In this document: one piece after another, positions 38,701 through 49,300 of the stretch
Layout of the letters: the number at the start of each line of letters is the position of its first letter
How positions within the stretch are numbered: the stretch's first letter is position 1
Assembly: GCA_907165275.2 (NCBI GenBank)
Contig: OU015650.1
Span: 13,050,001-13,114,000, forward strand
Reading direction: 5' to 3'
Length of the DNA stretch: 64,000 nucleotides
Source of the DNA: Zygaena filipendulae
Taxonomy: Eukaryota > Arthropoda > Insecta > Lepidoptera > Zygaenidae
Translations under genes and position numbers: made by a program
The notes under the pieces: generated by a model
The model's database searches: none
Told to the model about the DNA's origin: nothing
Seen by the model: the letters and a program-made list of their open reading frames with translations, nothing else

Positions 38701-41018
38701 TTTCACAAGGTCAGCTAGCCATGTTCCGGACGTATTATGTCGATATTTTTAAGCCTCAATACTAATATTGTATTAGCATTATTAATTATAGTGGATTTTC
38801 TTACCTTACAAATAATTGTTCTTGATTGTTCACCCGCCATGAGACGACCGTAGCTCCTGGAAGAGAAGTAAATTAAGTTAGCTCGAATGGTAAGGTAAAA
38901 AACATACGCGTCCAATAACCAATTGAGAACCTCCTCCTTTTTGAAGTTGGTTAAAAACCAGACAGAATCTTACGGCTAAACGCAAATTACGGCGCTTTTC
39001 ATTTTTTGCTATTTGGAAAGATTTGAAGGGTGCAGTCCACCATCAAGACAAACATGTGAAATTTGAAGAAGGTACAGGTTACTTACCTAACTATCGGTTT
39101 TTATGTTAATATTTTGAAGGTCTCGATGCTTTTTTCATTACTAAACCGATTTTGACGGGACTTTCATTGCTAATTAGCTGATGTTTGAAGGAATAAATTA
39201 AGCTAAGTACTTGGAGTTCCTGCGGGAATTCCGAAACTCGCGCGGGTGAAACCGCGGGGCATAGACTTAACTCCTAAATAAACAATAAAATTATATAGTA
39301 TTATTAAACCTTAAATACCTGTCAGTACATAGGTAAATCTATTTTCAGTATTGTTATTATTGTATAATTTTCCTGCCATTATACAGATACTAGCTGTGGC
39401 CTGCGGTTCGCTCGCGTGAGTTCCGGAATTCCCGGAGTAACTCCAAAGTAGCCTAATTTACTTCTTAAACCTTCCCTGAACTTCAACAAATATTTCAAGA
39501 TCAAAATTAGCCAAATTGGTCCAGCCATTCTCGAGTTTTAGCGAGACAAACTAACAGCAATTCATTTCTTATATACGATTCAGACAGATAAACTTGCTGT
39601 ATAATAAATAAGAGATGTGTTCAGATATTTACCAATATTTTATATAGGTACATAATTATTTTGTATAAGTTATTTTATTATTTATTGAAATTTTGGGAAA
39701 TATAATTATCCTATCTTTTGTACCACTTGATCACAAATAATGTGAAAAAATTCAAATCTTTTTTTTAATGAAATGAAATGACTCTATATCAGAGGAAAAG
39801 AGTTGAGCTTAGCAGTTTCATGTTTGATTTAATGTTGTTGTTTTTTTTAATAATTTTATGTGTTTTATGTACATACAACATACGTAACTAAAAATGATGT
39901 AGTTCTATCTATGTTTTAAAATATTATACATTGGCAGCCTCATAAACAACTGCCTCCTTTTAGTGTTTTAAGTACAGGATGAATAGAAAAACAATCAGAT
40001 GAAATAAATGATCAAGATGGTGTGATATTTTCTAAAATACTACAATAACTATATTTTGTATATTAACTGATGCCTACAGTTCAACTCAATGTGTTCCAGG
40101 TGCCTTGAATACCTAGGTACTCTTTTTTTAAAGTGACCTAAATATTAGCTTAGACATACATGGCTTTCCTATATTCAAAGGTTCATTCAAATCTGTTCAG
40201 TGCTTTTATGTGATACACATTCATACAAATGGACAGGTTTTGTTTTGTTTAATTATCTTATTCCATTATCACCACCTCTACTATTTTTTTAATTTATTTT
40301 AATTCAGTAATGTATGTTTACAGTAATATTATACCAACATCTACATTAATAAATATACACAACATTGCAATCAGAAACTACACCAATAAGAACCATCATC
40401 TTGTCGAATAACTGAGCAAAGTGCAATTATTAAAATGAAAATTAATGAATGTATGAAGCAAGGCTATGACTTATGTTTTTTTTTGTGAGTACATCAAATG
40501 CCAACCAACAATTTTAAAAGCCAGTAACTATAGCCTTACTTCCTACAATCCAATACCCAAGGTCAGATTCGTCTCAGGCGGCAAGCAACTTATTTCTATA
40601 CGATCGAGATTCGAGAACAAAGTTACGTTGTTAACTTGTTACCAACGTTTTTATCTAGGAATACCATCTATCAATTTACCTTACTTTTTCCCTTTTTACA
40701 TAATCTCATTAATAAATCATCAATAAAAATATATGACTTCAATTCGACTTCTCATAATAATCAAACCAATAAATATTTCTTCAAACCCATTTTAAAAAGT
40801 GCCGCGCACTATTGAAATTTTTGTAAATAAAAATAAGTTTGAAGGTTATGTCGCCGTTTTTTTTTGGAAAAAATCGAAGTCCAAAATTAGTATGAAATTA
40901 AGTCTTAAATTAGTAATTATTGCAATTTTTATTTAGTTAAAACTAACTCACCAAAAAGATTTACGGTACATATCGTATTGTTGCCTCTGTCGAGAACGAC
41001 AACACTCGTCGCTGCCAT
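17798..41018 (-). CDS. Glucose-6-phosphate 1-epimerase-like protein (aldose 1-epimerase family)
   Basis: Eight coding exons on the minus strand: 40952-41018, 38805-38856, 23023-23081, 21535-21691, 19958-20138, 19190-19346, 18389-18540 and 17798-17806. All have GT-AG borders and compatible phases; the total is 834 nt, 277 aa, usual for the family. The protein begins MAATSVVVLDRGNNTICTVN, then NLFGATVVSWRVNNQEQLFV. It has a HGFAR motif (residues 71-75), HTYF (His148) and MVCVE (Glu252) after IWNPW and FGDDEF. These are the D-hexose-6-phosphate epimerase landmarks. By analogy with yeast YMR099C, His148 and Glu252 are probably the catalytic acid and base; that assignment is inferred. The enzyme interconverts alpha and beta anomers of glucose 6-phosphate in the cytosol. 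Intron 2 is 15.7 kb, and the last exon encodes only V-M-stop. Confidence 0.93.
17862..18195. mobile_element. MITE with ATGGGCATGA ends in the last epimerase intron
   Basis: Ends are atgggcatgacgattgaatt and the complement of atgggcatgatgacaaggta. It interrupts a second repeat (tacaaccagcccccttagcc at 17831, resuming as ccctttagccaagttgac near 18205). A related copy is at 20156-20375 and a fragment lies at 49470-49600. Confidence 0.6.
18771..19158 (+). repeat. Two retrotransposon tails joined end to end
   Basis: First copy 18771-18960, ending ctctttataataatac. The second starts actagctgtgccccgcggtt at 18959 and ends ataatattagtaggat. They belong to two subfamilies with different middle parts. 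They lie in the intron before epimerase exon 18389-18540, 31 bp from the donor of exon 19190-19346. Confidence 0.8.
20156..20375. mobile_element. MITE next to an epimerase splice acceptor
   Basis: Starts atgggcatgatgacaaggta, 17 bp from the exon boundary at 20138, and shares the block 'cgttattttttgatta' and its flanks with 17945-17985. The minus-strand pyrimidine tract and branch-point region of that acceptor therefore lie in or beside transposon DNA. Confidence 0.6.
21286..21505 (+). mobile_element. tRNA-derived SINE, copy 1
   Basis: The polymerase III A box tggcgcagtagg is at 21295-21306 and the B box ggttcgattcc at 21340-21350, spaced as in a tRNA. The tRNA-unrelated body contains 'ctagtctgggtgtgt' and 'cacgacacaagct', repeated in the copy at 50985. 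It lies within an epimerase intron. Confidence 0.7.
21738..21900 (+). repeat. Degraded retrotransposon tail
   Basis: Starts actagctattccccgcggat; shortened in the middle. In the epimerase intron upstream of exon 21535-21691. Confidence 0.55.
22801..22994 (-). repeat. Retrotransposon tail, minus orientation
   Basis: Begins with the tail ttattataaatgcgaaagt and ends with the head gcggggaacagctagt. It sits 29 bp from the donor side of epimerase exon 23023-23081. Confidence 0.75.
25134..25372 (+). mobile_element. GGAC-ended MITE, copy 2 (239 bp)
   Basis: Ends ggacgcagataagcaataac and gcttatttatgtcc; flanked by ATTT on both sides. Same orientation as copy 1 at 7390. Confidence 0.85.
27317..27510 (-). 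repeat. Retrotransposon tail, minus orientation
   Basis: Begins aatcctactaatatcataaa, contains 'ggaattcccgcgggaactcc', and ends with the head gggtgaaaccgcgg. A partial plus-strand piece with 'ggagttcccgcaggaatttc' follows at 27630-27690. Confidence 0.75.
27836..28075. mobile_element. CCGCACTCAGAGTCG-family foldback with a small insert
   Basis: The left end cactcagggtcattttaatg and right end gccgcactcagagacg bracket ttaatgattacttaatt-type arms. Inside, 27920-27965 is a 46-bp hairpin (tggggtctcc ... ggagacccca). A further family end (ggccgcattcagagtcgtcg) lies at 28049-28069. Confidence 0.6.
28624..28821 (-). repeat. Retrotransposon tail, minus orientation
   Basis: Begins aatcctaccaatacctataa and ends gcagggcacagctagtt; close to full length with the 'ggatgtttgttactcaatca' block. 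Confidence 0.8.
30637..30828 (+). repeat. Diverged retrotransposon tail
   Basis: Starts actagctgttccctcttcgt and ends ctctttataatattaatat; diverged in the middle. Confidence 0.6.
31790..32090. other. GC-rich block inside the large epimerase intron
   Basis: About 300 bp of strikingly GC- and CpG-rich sequence in a very AT-rich intron (for example agcggccgcagacgcgagca). A minus-strand frame runs through part of it, but its product is not recognised and looks like a by-product of composition. It could be an internal promoter, an enhancer or a first exon. Confidence 0.35.
34403..34544 (+). mobile_element. TTA-flanked MITE, copy 1 (142 bp)
   Basis: Ends tgctactgctccacctgcgt and acgcaggtggagcagtagca form a near-perfect 18-bp inverted repeat. 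TTA flanks both sides, the 3-bp duplication typical of PIF/Harbinger elements. The internal part has repeated GTTAAC palindromes. Copy 2 is at 42636-42758. Confidence 0.85.
35250..35630. mobile_element. Foldback MITE, copy 2
   Basis: Same arms as the element at 10060 (gtgctactactgatcggttt and complement; gattaaatcggtattttg). The loop matches the loop of copy 1 in reverse complement (cgagctcgttgtgagaagag). Confidence 0.8.
36089..36500 (+). repeat. Retrotransposon tail interrupted by other sequence
   Basis: Head agctgttccccacggtttca at 36089, middle 'gctcagtgataatgtagcat', then unrelated sequence. The tail portion (aaatcggtttagtagttttt ... cctctttaataatatt) resumes at about 36435. Confidence 0.55.
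36743..36994 (-). pseudogene. LINE ORF2 C-terminal relic
   Basis: A minus-strand frame of about 84 codons ends in TAA at 36743. It reads ...STIDCPDLLSLLPINAPP..., then NYRQNTYILRASGNFN and LDLFDTSVVAARRMLG. The 'LL.L...N.P...R...L..P......Y..N......R....N' arrangement resembles the very C-terminal tail of lepidopteran jockey/CR1-like reverse transcriptases. No reverse-transcriptase core precedes it, so it is a 5'-truncated copy. The family is assigned by memory of the pattern only. Confidence 0.55.
37500..37720. repeat. Partial retrotransposon tail plus a small inverted repeat
   Basis: 37500-37630 is a minus-oriented tail fragment (cacggaattcccgcggaaac). It runs into 37632-37720, where tttagctgtagat and atctacagctaaa form an inverted repeat of 13 bp. 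Confidence 0.5.
37824..38290 (-). pseudogene. R1-type LINE ORF2 C-terminus, frameshifted
   Basis: Minus strand. The frame 38290 to 38090 reads RRFGTLAYYTAQCLSGRGVF, then NIYRKRIGKSATDECWFC, then TEIDIPEHTLFLCPKFDRER. This includes a CCHC knuckle (C-x2-C-x8-H-x4-C). A frameshift near 38100 moves the homology to the frame ending at 37824 (IEIGENINKDNMVEVMPRGE, then FITSIMKQKEIHERQLERG). A TAG stop lies just upstream in frame at 38291. The zinc knuckle followed by a 'MKQKE..ER' ending is characteristic of the R1 clade of non-LTR retrotransposons. This is a dead, 5'-truncated copy within the large epimerase intron. Confidence 0.75.
39205..39570. repeat. Two retrotransposon tail fragments in opposite orientation
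   Basis: Minus fragment 39205-39268 (ggagttcctgcgggaattcc, ending gaaaccgcggggcata) and plus fragment from 39389 (actagctgtggcctgcggtt). Both lie in the first epimerase intron. Confidence 0.55.
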
Positions 41019-41997
41019 TTTACGATTGACAATGACAGAATATCTGCTGTCATCACAAAACTGAAGCTTTTTCATATCACTAGCAAATGCTGATAACTTC
41101 AAGTCACTAAGTTAAACTCCTAAATTTCGCCAATGTCGATTACATTAAAAATTTTGTAATACATTAAGTATAATTTTTATAAATAATTTAAACAGGCAGA
41201 CTACGTTTATTCTTCGAGCCTCTATTTCTCTTGTGACGAAAAAACTGCTTGCAAAAAATTTAGCGTGGTTTGACAGTTTGTACAATGTCCAGTTTGTACA
41301 TTAAACATTGTATTTTTTTTTCCTTTTCTTATATTTGTGTTTATTAATAATACTGTTTTATTTTTTCTTCCTCTATAGAACTGAAATTGGTAATTATAAT
41401 GACCACAATCTAATTATTAATTTTGATTAGTTAGTTAATTATTTACTATTATTACAATTCCTAATTAAGTTTATTGTTTGATTGTATACATCAAAACCCC
41501 GCTGTTGACACAAGTTTTGAGTTGCAGCCTAAAGGCTTAGAACCCTACAAATCTAAGTGACTGTAACTTGTTTTTGTCTGAATTAATAAATAAAATATTA
41601 TCTTTCTTTCTTTTTTTGCAATTTTTCTTGAGTTTCGCATACGATGGTATGTACCTAACTGGTAAGACGGGTCAGTAAGGCCTTAATTTGTATAATATTA
41701 TAAGAAATATTCTTGTGTCTTATAGGAAAATATCTTATAAGACATCCAGTCGCTTTAATAGGGTACTTGCATGATTTTTTTTTTCCAGTCTTTTTCAAAG
41801 ATATATGGCCTATTTAAACAAAGAAAGAAAAGGAAAAAAATATATATGCATAAATTAATTAAATTACACCTTATTAATCTGTGATATAGATGTCACTGTC
41901 GTATTGGCAGGATCATGTGACACAGACAGACAGATAACTTCAATAACCAAACGCAAAATTGTGTCGAGTAACATCCAAAAGTTCCAGCAAGAATATA

Positions 41998-42110
41998 AAT
42001 GCATCTTACCGATGCATTTTAAAGTAAAAAACTTCAAAAAAAGCAAAATATGTGTTGACTATATGCACTTATTTTCTTTTGCCTCCCCTGAAAGAGGAAA
42101 ATGTTTTCTA
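41998..42110 (+). repeat. Hairpin repeat family, copy 2
   Basis: The aaatgcatc...gatgcattt hairpin, then 'aaaaaacttcaaaaaaagca', ending in the small hairpin region gcctcccctgaaagagg. Related to 8630-8740 and 61685-61825. Confidence 0.6.
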
Positions 42111-42635
42111 AAAAAATAAAAGTGACGTAACTTGTTAAGCCTGGCTGTCATTAGTTAGATTAGTATTTCGTTGTAGCAAATCTTCTACGATAATGCTTTT
42201 CTAAAGCTCTATTTTGAAATATTGCCACAATTTCTTATTATAAATTTCATGCAAGTACCTTAATGTTATACGCGTCAGAGTAAAATTTCACCAAGCCACG
42301 GAATGGATAGAGCGCGTGCCAGAGCGCGCTCGAGTGCACTAGAGTGAAGCCACGGAACGCTGGCCACTATGTTTCCTGAATGTATGTTTTATGAAAAAAT
42401 AATAAGAGAGTAATTACCTATTATTTTCATTGATGAAAAGTTTCACACTATGCTGGTGCACTTGAAATTAGCATTTAGCACCAAAAGCATTAAAAGCTCA
42501 AAAGCATTAAGCGCCACATTTGGGAACATACCAAGAAGCTTATATAATGCGCTTATAAGACACCTTCTTGGAACATACAAAATCAATCTCGATCTCCTTT
42601 TTTGGTATGACGCTCAGAAGAATATGCTACTGTTA

Positions 42636-42758
42636 TGCTACTGCTCCACCTGTGTGTTAACGCGCAAATTGGTCAACATTTTAACGCGTTAACTTACTAA
42701 CATTACCACGTTAGACATTAACATCAACGTTAACGTTAACGCAGGTGGAGCAGTAGCA
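42636..42758 (+). mobile_element. TTA-flanked MITE, copy 2 (123 bp)
   Basis: Same ends and TTA duplication as 34403-34544, but lacks an internal segment of about 20-25 bp (gtgcgctaatttagatg region). Preceded by a partial duplication of its own first bases (atgctactg at 42623). Confidence 0.85.
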
Positions 42759-43187
42759 TTATTGTTCTAAGGTATGACAAGTGAGGCAAAGAAAATGCAT
42801 ACATTCAGCCTACAATGCTTTTTTTTACGAGATTTCAAATTAATTTTTAACTTCGGAAAAAGAAAAAACACGTGTCTCTTAGTTTTCTAAATACTGTTTA
42901 TTTAACATGAGAAAACCTAATAAAATTGAAATGTAGTAAATAACAGAGGACCTATTTATTTAAGATGCCTTGCATGGCTGATTGCATCGCGTAGCGTTTA
43001 AAAATAGGTACATATTTTGTCATTTTGACTTTTTAATGGTAATTTTACTCGAGTGGTATATGAAAAAATAAATAATAATTTAATAACGACATTAAGCATT
43101 TAAAAAAATACATCTCGCGTTAGACAAAATAATCAAAATGTACATTTAACGTATAAAATAACTAATATTGAACGCATTCGTAATTGT

Positions 43188-43206
43188 CCAATAAGAATCA
43201 GCCAGC
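43188..43206 (+). promoter_or_regulatory. ER-stress-element-like site upstream of ERp60
   Basis: CCAAT, a 9-nt spacer, then CCAGC. The known ERSE is CCAAT-N9-CCACG, so the second half differs at two positions. It lies about 170 bp before the ERp60 start codon. Its position and spacing fit; its function is inferred. Confidence 0.3.
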
Positions 43207-43356
43207 GAAGTGCCAGCTAATGTCACCAGCGCCAGCGGCATCATACGTGTTATTTTCTGTTCATGTCCTTTCGTTTTTGTTCTTTCAGCTTCTGATTGTC
43301 GGCGGACGGCGACGAATTACGCAGTCATTGTGTCAGGAGCCGGTGAAATTAGAAAC

Positions 43357-46300
43357 ATGTTAGGGTCACTGAAAATCGTATTTTTGTTAAGCGTAATTTA
43401 TTTATGTAGAGCTGCAGAAGAAGATGTATTAGAACTAACTGATGCCGATTTTTCTTCGGTAATAGCTCAACATGATACCGCGCTGGTCATGTTTTATGCT
43501 CCATGGTAAGTCATTCACACTTTCTTTATCTTGATATCGTATGAATGGGTGAGTAATGGAGTTATCGTATGAATGCTATACGAATGTTTTAAAAGGTGCG
43601 GTCATTGTAAGAGATTGAAGCCCGAGTATGCGGTAGCGGCCGGCATTCTGAAGAATGACGACACACCGGTAGCGTTGGCCAAGGTGGACTGCACAGAAGG
43701 CGGCAAGAGCACCTGTGAACAATACTCTGTCTCTGGGTACCCCACTCTGAAAATCTTCAGGAAAGGAGACCTCTCACAGGAGTACAATGGACCAAGAGAA
43801 TCTAGTGAGTACATTACAGGAACACTTTAAAAAAAACAGTAAGCTGTAATAGAATCATTCCAGTTGGAATCTAATTTAATGCTTACCCTTCTTTATTTTA
43901 TTTGTTTAATCTCATCAGATTACAAAAATGTTTCCTTGTATGTATAATACAACACGTCTGGGTGAATTTGAATTTACGGTGTTTAAAGTTGCAGTACCTA
44001 CCACATTATGTCGAGTAGCTAAGATGACACAATATTATTTTAACTTGGTGTGGAATTACCTAAATCTCAAATGTACTTGGTGATAAAAAGTATCAAATGT
44101 GATATATATTGTATGTGCTAAATTTCGTTCAGCTGGTTATGTGTAAGCGTGGATCTAAATAGGATTTGGTTGAGGGGGGGCAATTTTGGTTACATCTCAA
44201 AAATTTTAGAATATAAAGGGTCAGAGATTATTCTAAGGGCCATCTAAAGTACCTAATTTAGTTTTCAGAGCATAGATATGCGCTTGGTTATGTGTGATTG
44301 AGTAACAAAAATCCAAATGTCTTCAAAAACTTTATTTCAAATTTCTATAATAATAGTACGTAGTTATGATTAGCTAATTTGATAACAATATGTAGGTAAA
44401 TTATTTAAAATTTGTTTACTCTCTACTCTGTATTTAAAAATGTACAAGTCAATTTTATTTGTTACTGCAGGGGCTTATGGTACGTTCACACGCGTGCGTT
44501 CAACTCTACATTCAACGTGCACATTCACATTCACGAGCGTGTAAACGGTACGCCCGAGCCCGTGAACGCGCCTGTGAACGTGAATGCCGCGAATCGGGCA
44601 AGTGTCGGTTTTTTGGCAAAGTTCAAAGGATGAATGTGCGGGCGCCCGGTGACTGTTTACACGCGCGCGGGCAGTCAGTCTGTCCCGCGCTTTCGCGACG
44701 AGTGGATCTTCATTCATTCATTCATTCATTCATTCTTTGCAGTCTTTTTCTTTTTCTCCGTCGTTCATAATTTTGTTTCTTTTTCCAATAAAAATAAGTT
44801 AAGCCAAAGGATATGGCAGCAACAACACCGAGATCCTCGCTGCTCGCCATTCTGGCACTGACTGACACGACGGCGTGCGTGTAAACAGCTTGAATGTCCG
44901 CCGGCCCGGGACGGGCTGCATGCCGCGCAGCCCGCCAGGCAGCCCGCCGGGCTGCACGGCGCGCGTGTGAACGTAGCATTATAAGAAAAAGACAAACCTA
45001 AATACATTATACTAGCTGTCCCGCGCGGTTTCACCCGCGATAATTTCGGAGTTCCTACGGGAATCCCTGATTACAATATAGCGTATGTTATTCAGGGATA
45101 ATTTAGCTTTCTAAAATGTTAAATGAATCTTTGAAATTAGTTCAGTAGTTTTTGGGTTAAATTTTATCCAACAAACAAAAAATCAAATCTTTCCTCTTTA
45201 TAATATTAGTATAGATTACACCTAACAAAATATTTATTAAGGCAAATCCAATCTAATTTAGGCAATGAGCATTGTAAGGGGTACATTATCATATTATTTT
45301 ATAAGTTTAATTGAATAAAAAAACCATTTTACCCAATACAAAAAAGTTAATATGTAAAGTAACTGTATAATGATAATCCCCAGATGGTATTGTCAAGTAC
45401 ATGAGAGCTCAGGTGGGCCCCAGCTCCAAAGACCTGCTCACTGTAGCCGATTATGAAGCATTCCTTGCTAAAGATGAAGTTGTTGTTGTGGGCTTCTTTG
45501 AAAAAGAGACTGATCTGAAAGGAGAATTCCTAAAAACTGCTGACAAATTGCGGGAGGAAGTTGTTTTTGGCCACTCCTCTGCCAAGGAGGTGCTGGACAA
45601 GGCTGGATACAAGTAAGTCATAATTTTAAAAGTTTTTACTTTACTTAAAAAATAATGAGCTAAAATTAGTTTAAAATAACTGTCCCATAAGTTAATTAAG
45701 TTAATCATAAGTTAACAAATTTAAAATTAGCATTGTTTTTATTCTAAACATATGTCTATCAGTTGACTTTAGAGGCAGTCAGTTGATCTGCTATTTTAAT
45801 GTTTATGATAAATGGACATAGATAAGCAATAGTGTGTTAACCCACACTGGAGAAATTTTGAGTAAATCGTGTTTTATAATTATAGCACCATTTTGTGTCA
45901 ATATTTTTTTATGTCCAACATATTGTTACATATTTAAACAATGTAATAAGGTAAATACATAATTAAAAAACGTTCTATAACTCTCAATAAATCGTTCTGT
46001 AGCAATAACTTATTTTGTGGGTTAACAATTTATTGCTTATCTGCGTCCAAATATCTGTTACCGAGGGGAATTGGGGGACACTGGACAGGGATGCAGAAGC
46101 ATGTATGTAAATTGATATCTATATACAAGTATGTAAAAATCGATTGCCGCGCTTTAGTTTTGCTAACCTAGAAAATGGCTTGACCCTTTTTTTGTTATTG
46201 TAATTATCAGGAAAAGGTTTGTATTAAAAAAAAAAATTCTAAATTTCACGCGGGTGAAACCGCGGGCACAGCTATTTCACATCCATAAAACTGTGTTTCT

Positions 46301-49300
46301 AAATATTTGGGGTGTTGATAATTGTGTGTTTGGAATTTAATATAAGGAAAGTTATTTTTAGAGATATGATTTATTAGTGATAAAAATATGTATATTATGG
46401 TTTATTTTATAGGAATACTGTAATAGGTATTAACAAATAATTATTGTTATCGCGGGGCTCACCATAATGAGTATAGGTACTATTACACTGGGGTACTTAT
46501 AATGGAAAAGCATGCATGCAACTCATGCATGCTTTTAACGTGATGTTAACAAATCGAAGGATTAATTATTGTTATGTGCAACAACTTATGTACAATAAAG
46601 TTTTGTAGGTATTTATGCAACTCCATTATCTATGAGACCAACTGCAGGCTACTACTTGCATGTTTGCTTTTTACGAAGTTCTAACTCAACTGTCTGCATT
46701 GGTAATCGAGTAAAGAATAAAATATGAGAATGCATGGATAGAGACAGCACCATGCACGGTCGTAAGAGACTCTGTTCATCCTTTCAAGTTTCACCTTCAT
46801 GAGTCATAACTATTATAACTAACACAAGAACAAAGTGTCTTCCCCTTAATAGAGACAATAAGAAAAGTGTTATTGGACACATTCTTAGTTTAGTCTTGTT
46901 TAGAAGTTTAGGTCAAATTTAAAATACTTATTAGTCATTAGTAGATTGGCTAGATTGTATTATAATGATTTACCTCCCTGAGTATATCATTCAGGAAAAA
47001 AAAAAACTATTTGTTCGTGTTTGTGAATATTTTTTGGGCAAAAAGACATCTACCTATGTTATATCGAAAAGTTGTCGAGAGTCCTTATAAGTACGTTATA
47101 TCGAGAGTCCTAATAGAAGCAGCTTTTTTTTTCTGAAAGTTAGATCTTTACGGTTCCCTTTTGAGTAGGTAATTGTTAGATTTAAAACACTCATCATCAT
47201 TCATTTTCGTCATTTTAACACACAGTTAACCATAGGGGCAGTCTTTTACTACTTAGGCTAAATGCACATTTTCATTTTAAATTAATAATAATTACCTAGT
47301 TATTAAAAAAATTGTTTCAACATTACCTAATCCTGAAAGTAACAATAAAGTGAAATATAAGAAAATTGTTAGAATATTTTTAGAAATAAAAAAATTTGTG
47401 AAGAGATTAATGCAGTCACCAATTGTTTCAACATTACCTAATCCTGAAAGTAACAATAAAGTGAAATATAAGAAAATTGTTAGAATATTTTTAGAAATAA
47501 AAAATTTTGTGAAGAGATTAATGCAGTCACCACTATAACTTGACACTAGCGTGAATGAAAAGCTATAAAAATGCAATTTTATGATTTCAGAAACATATTA
47601 CGCAACGCGTATAATACGTTACGGTGAAGCCTGATTTCTCGTAATTTTTCAAGCTAATTACGCAAATGTGTGTTGTTACAGCCGATTATTGGCGTTTAAT
47701 AGCTCGTCAAAAGTTTTTATACATCGTAACGATTCTTTGAATTCTCGTGTTTTTTTCCAGTACTTTTTGGATGTCACGGAATAAAGGACGCCTTTTACTA
47801 CCTTACGAAATCCAACGCACATTAAGCACAAACCATGAACGAACAAACGTTGTTTTGCTACGAAAAAAACGTTTGATGCCTGCATTGGATTTTGTTCTTA
47901 AAATCAATACAATATAATCTCATTTGTTTCATTTTTATTATTAATTTTTATGTCGCTGTATAAAAATACAGCGACATAAAAAATTCTAACTCTCTAGCAC
48001 TTCACCGAACTTGCGCTGACCTTTTACGTTTGATGCATGTACATGCAGTTAGTAAATTTAATTTTAATGTTGTCCGCAGGGACAATGTGGTGTTGTACCG
48101 GCCCAAGCGTCTGCACAACAAATTCGAGGACTCGTTTGTGGTATACAAGGGTGACACCGGCAGCTATCCACTAAAAGCCTTCATCAAGGAGAACTAGTGA
48201 GTATACTTCATAGTTCAAATACCTTTTTTAATGACGAATCTAGAATATCAAAGGTTAATATATTTACTTAAATTAGCATGTAAATCACTGATGATGCTCA
48301 TGTCAAAGTGAGGTTTACACGAGTAGGTACTAAAGCCGCACGATTTTTGCCGATTTTTCACAAATCTCCTTACCAAGCCGCCGCGGCAAAAATCGTAACC
48401 CTACATAATTCTCACTCCTTGCCACATTGATTGCCATCAGAATATTTGTAACTATTCTAGAATGTAATGCTACTTTATAGTTTTAGCCATATCTAATACA
48501 ATATTCTAAAGAAAAAGTTTTCTGTTTGTGGAGGATAATCTCTGGAACTACTGAACCGACTCTGAAAAAAACAGTATCCCTCAGTAACTGGGTTTTTTTA
48601 ACAAAGAAATTCATTTGGCAAGTAGACTTGTGGTGTGCTATTTGATATATAGGTAATTAAGAAAGGTTTAGGTCATGTAATTCCTTCAGGACCATATTTA
48701 TACGACATCATTAACATACGGGAAATTTCATCCGGTTACAGAGAATCGTGGGTGAAATCGCGGGGAAACAGCTAGGGTTGAGTAAATTTCAAACACACAT
48801 CCTTAAGAGTTTTTTGAAATTTATAAACCGTCTTGCAGTCATGGCTTGGTGGGCGTGCGCCAGAAGGACAACATGCAAGATTTCAGCAACCCTCTCGTCG
48901 TCGCTTTCTTCGATGTAGACTACGTAAAGAACCCAAAGGGCACTAACTACTGGAGGAACCGTGTTCTCAAGGTACCATCGTTTATCAACTAGGATCACAT
49001 TTCACTTTTCTTGCAAGCCCACAGTGATTTGAAATCTAATGAGATATGATCTGACAGAAGCCAAGCCAAGAAGGCTTTCGTTTTTCTCTATAATTTTTCT
49101 TAAGGGCCTCCAAACGCTAAGTGGAATGATCTTTTTGTGTGTCGACAGAATATTTTGTTAGGCCTTTTGCACATTATAAGAAATTTAGAAATTTTCTTGT
49201 GTCTTATAAAAAATGTCTTATAAGACATCCAGTCGCTTTGGTTGTTATATGGGACCGTACATATTACAAGAAATGTCGGATAATACACCCGCATAGTAAT

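Larger units (their letters stand above)
23082..38804. other. 15.7 kb second intron of the epimerase gene
   Basis: Bounded by donor GTAAG (minus strand, plus 38800-38804) and acceptor ttgcag (plus 23082-23087). It contains SINE/LINE tails, MITEs and LINE relics listed separately. GC-richer blocks lie at 23580-23900, 28070-28320, 29480-29680, 31430-31540 and 31790-32090. I found no exon in it that I can support. A nested gene, an alternative promoter or enhancers are all possible. Confidence 0.6.
41019..43356. promoter_or_regulatory. Divergent upstream region between the epimerase and ERp60 genes
   Basis: 2.3 kb separate the two ATGs. It contains a palindrome-bearing repeat (41998-42105), a TTA-flanked MITE (42636-42758), a fragment sharing 'gccacggaacgc' with the elements at 60384 (42290-42365) and AT-rich DNA. 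The ERp60-proximal end carries CCAAT (43188) followed after 9 nt by CCAGC, close to an ER stress response element. No coding exon was recognised. Confidence 0.45.

Noticed and set aside
44412..45034. Frames of 73-103 codons in ERp60 intron 2
   Set aside because: They lie inside a TTA-flanked MITE; composition is repetitive and there is no family resemblance.
47292..47576. 94-codon minus frame with an internal repeat
   Set aside because: The repeat is the 111-bp DNA duplication in an intron; both strands are open because the unit is a multiple of three and AT-rich.
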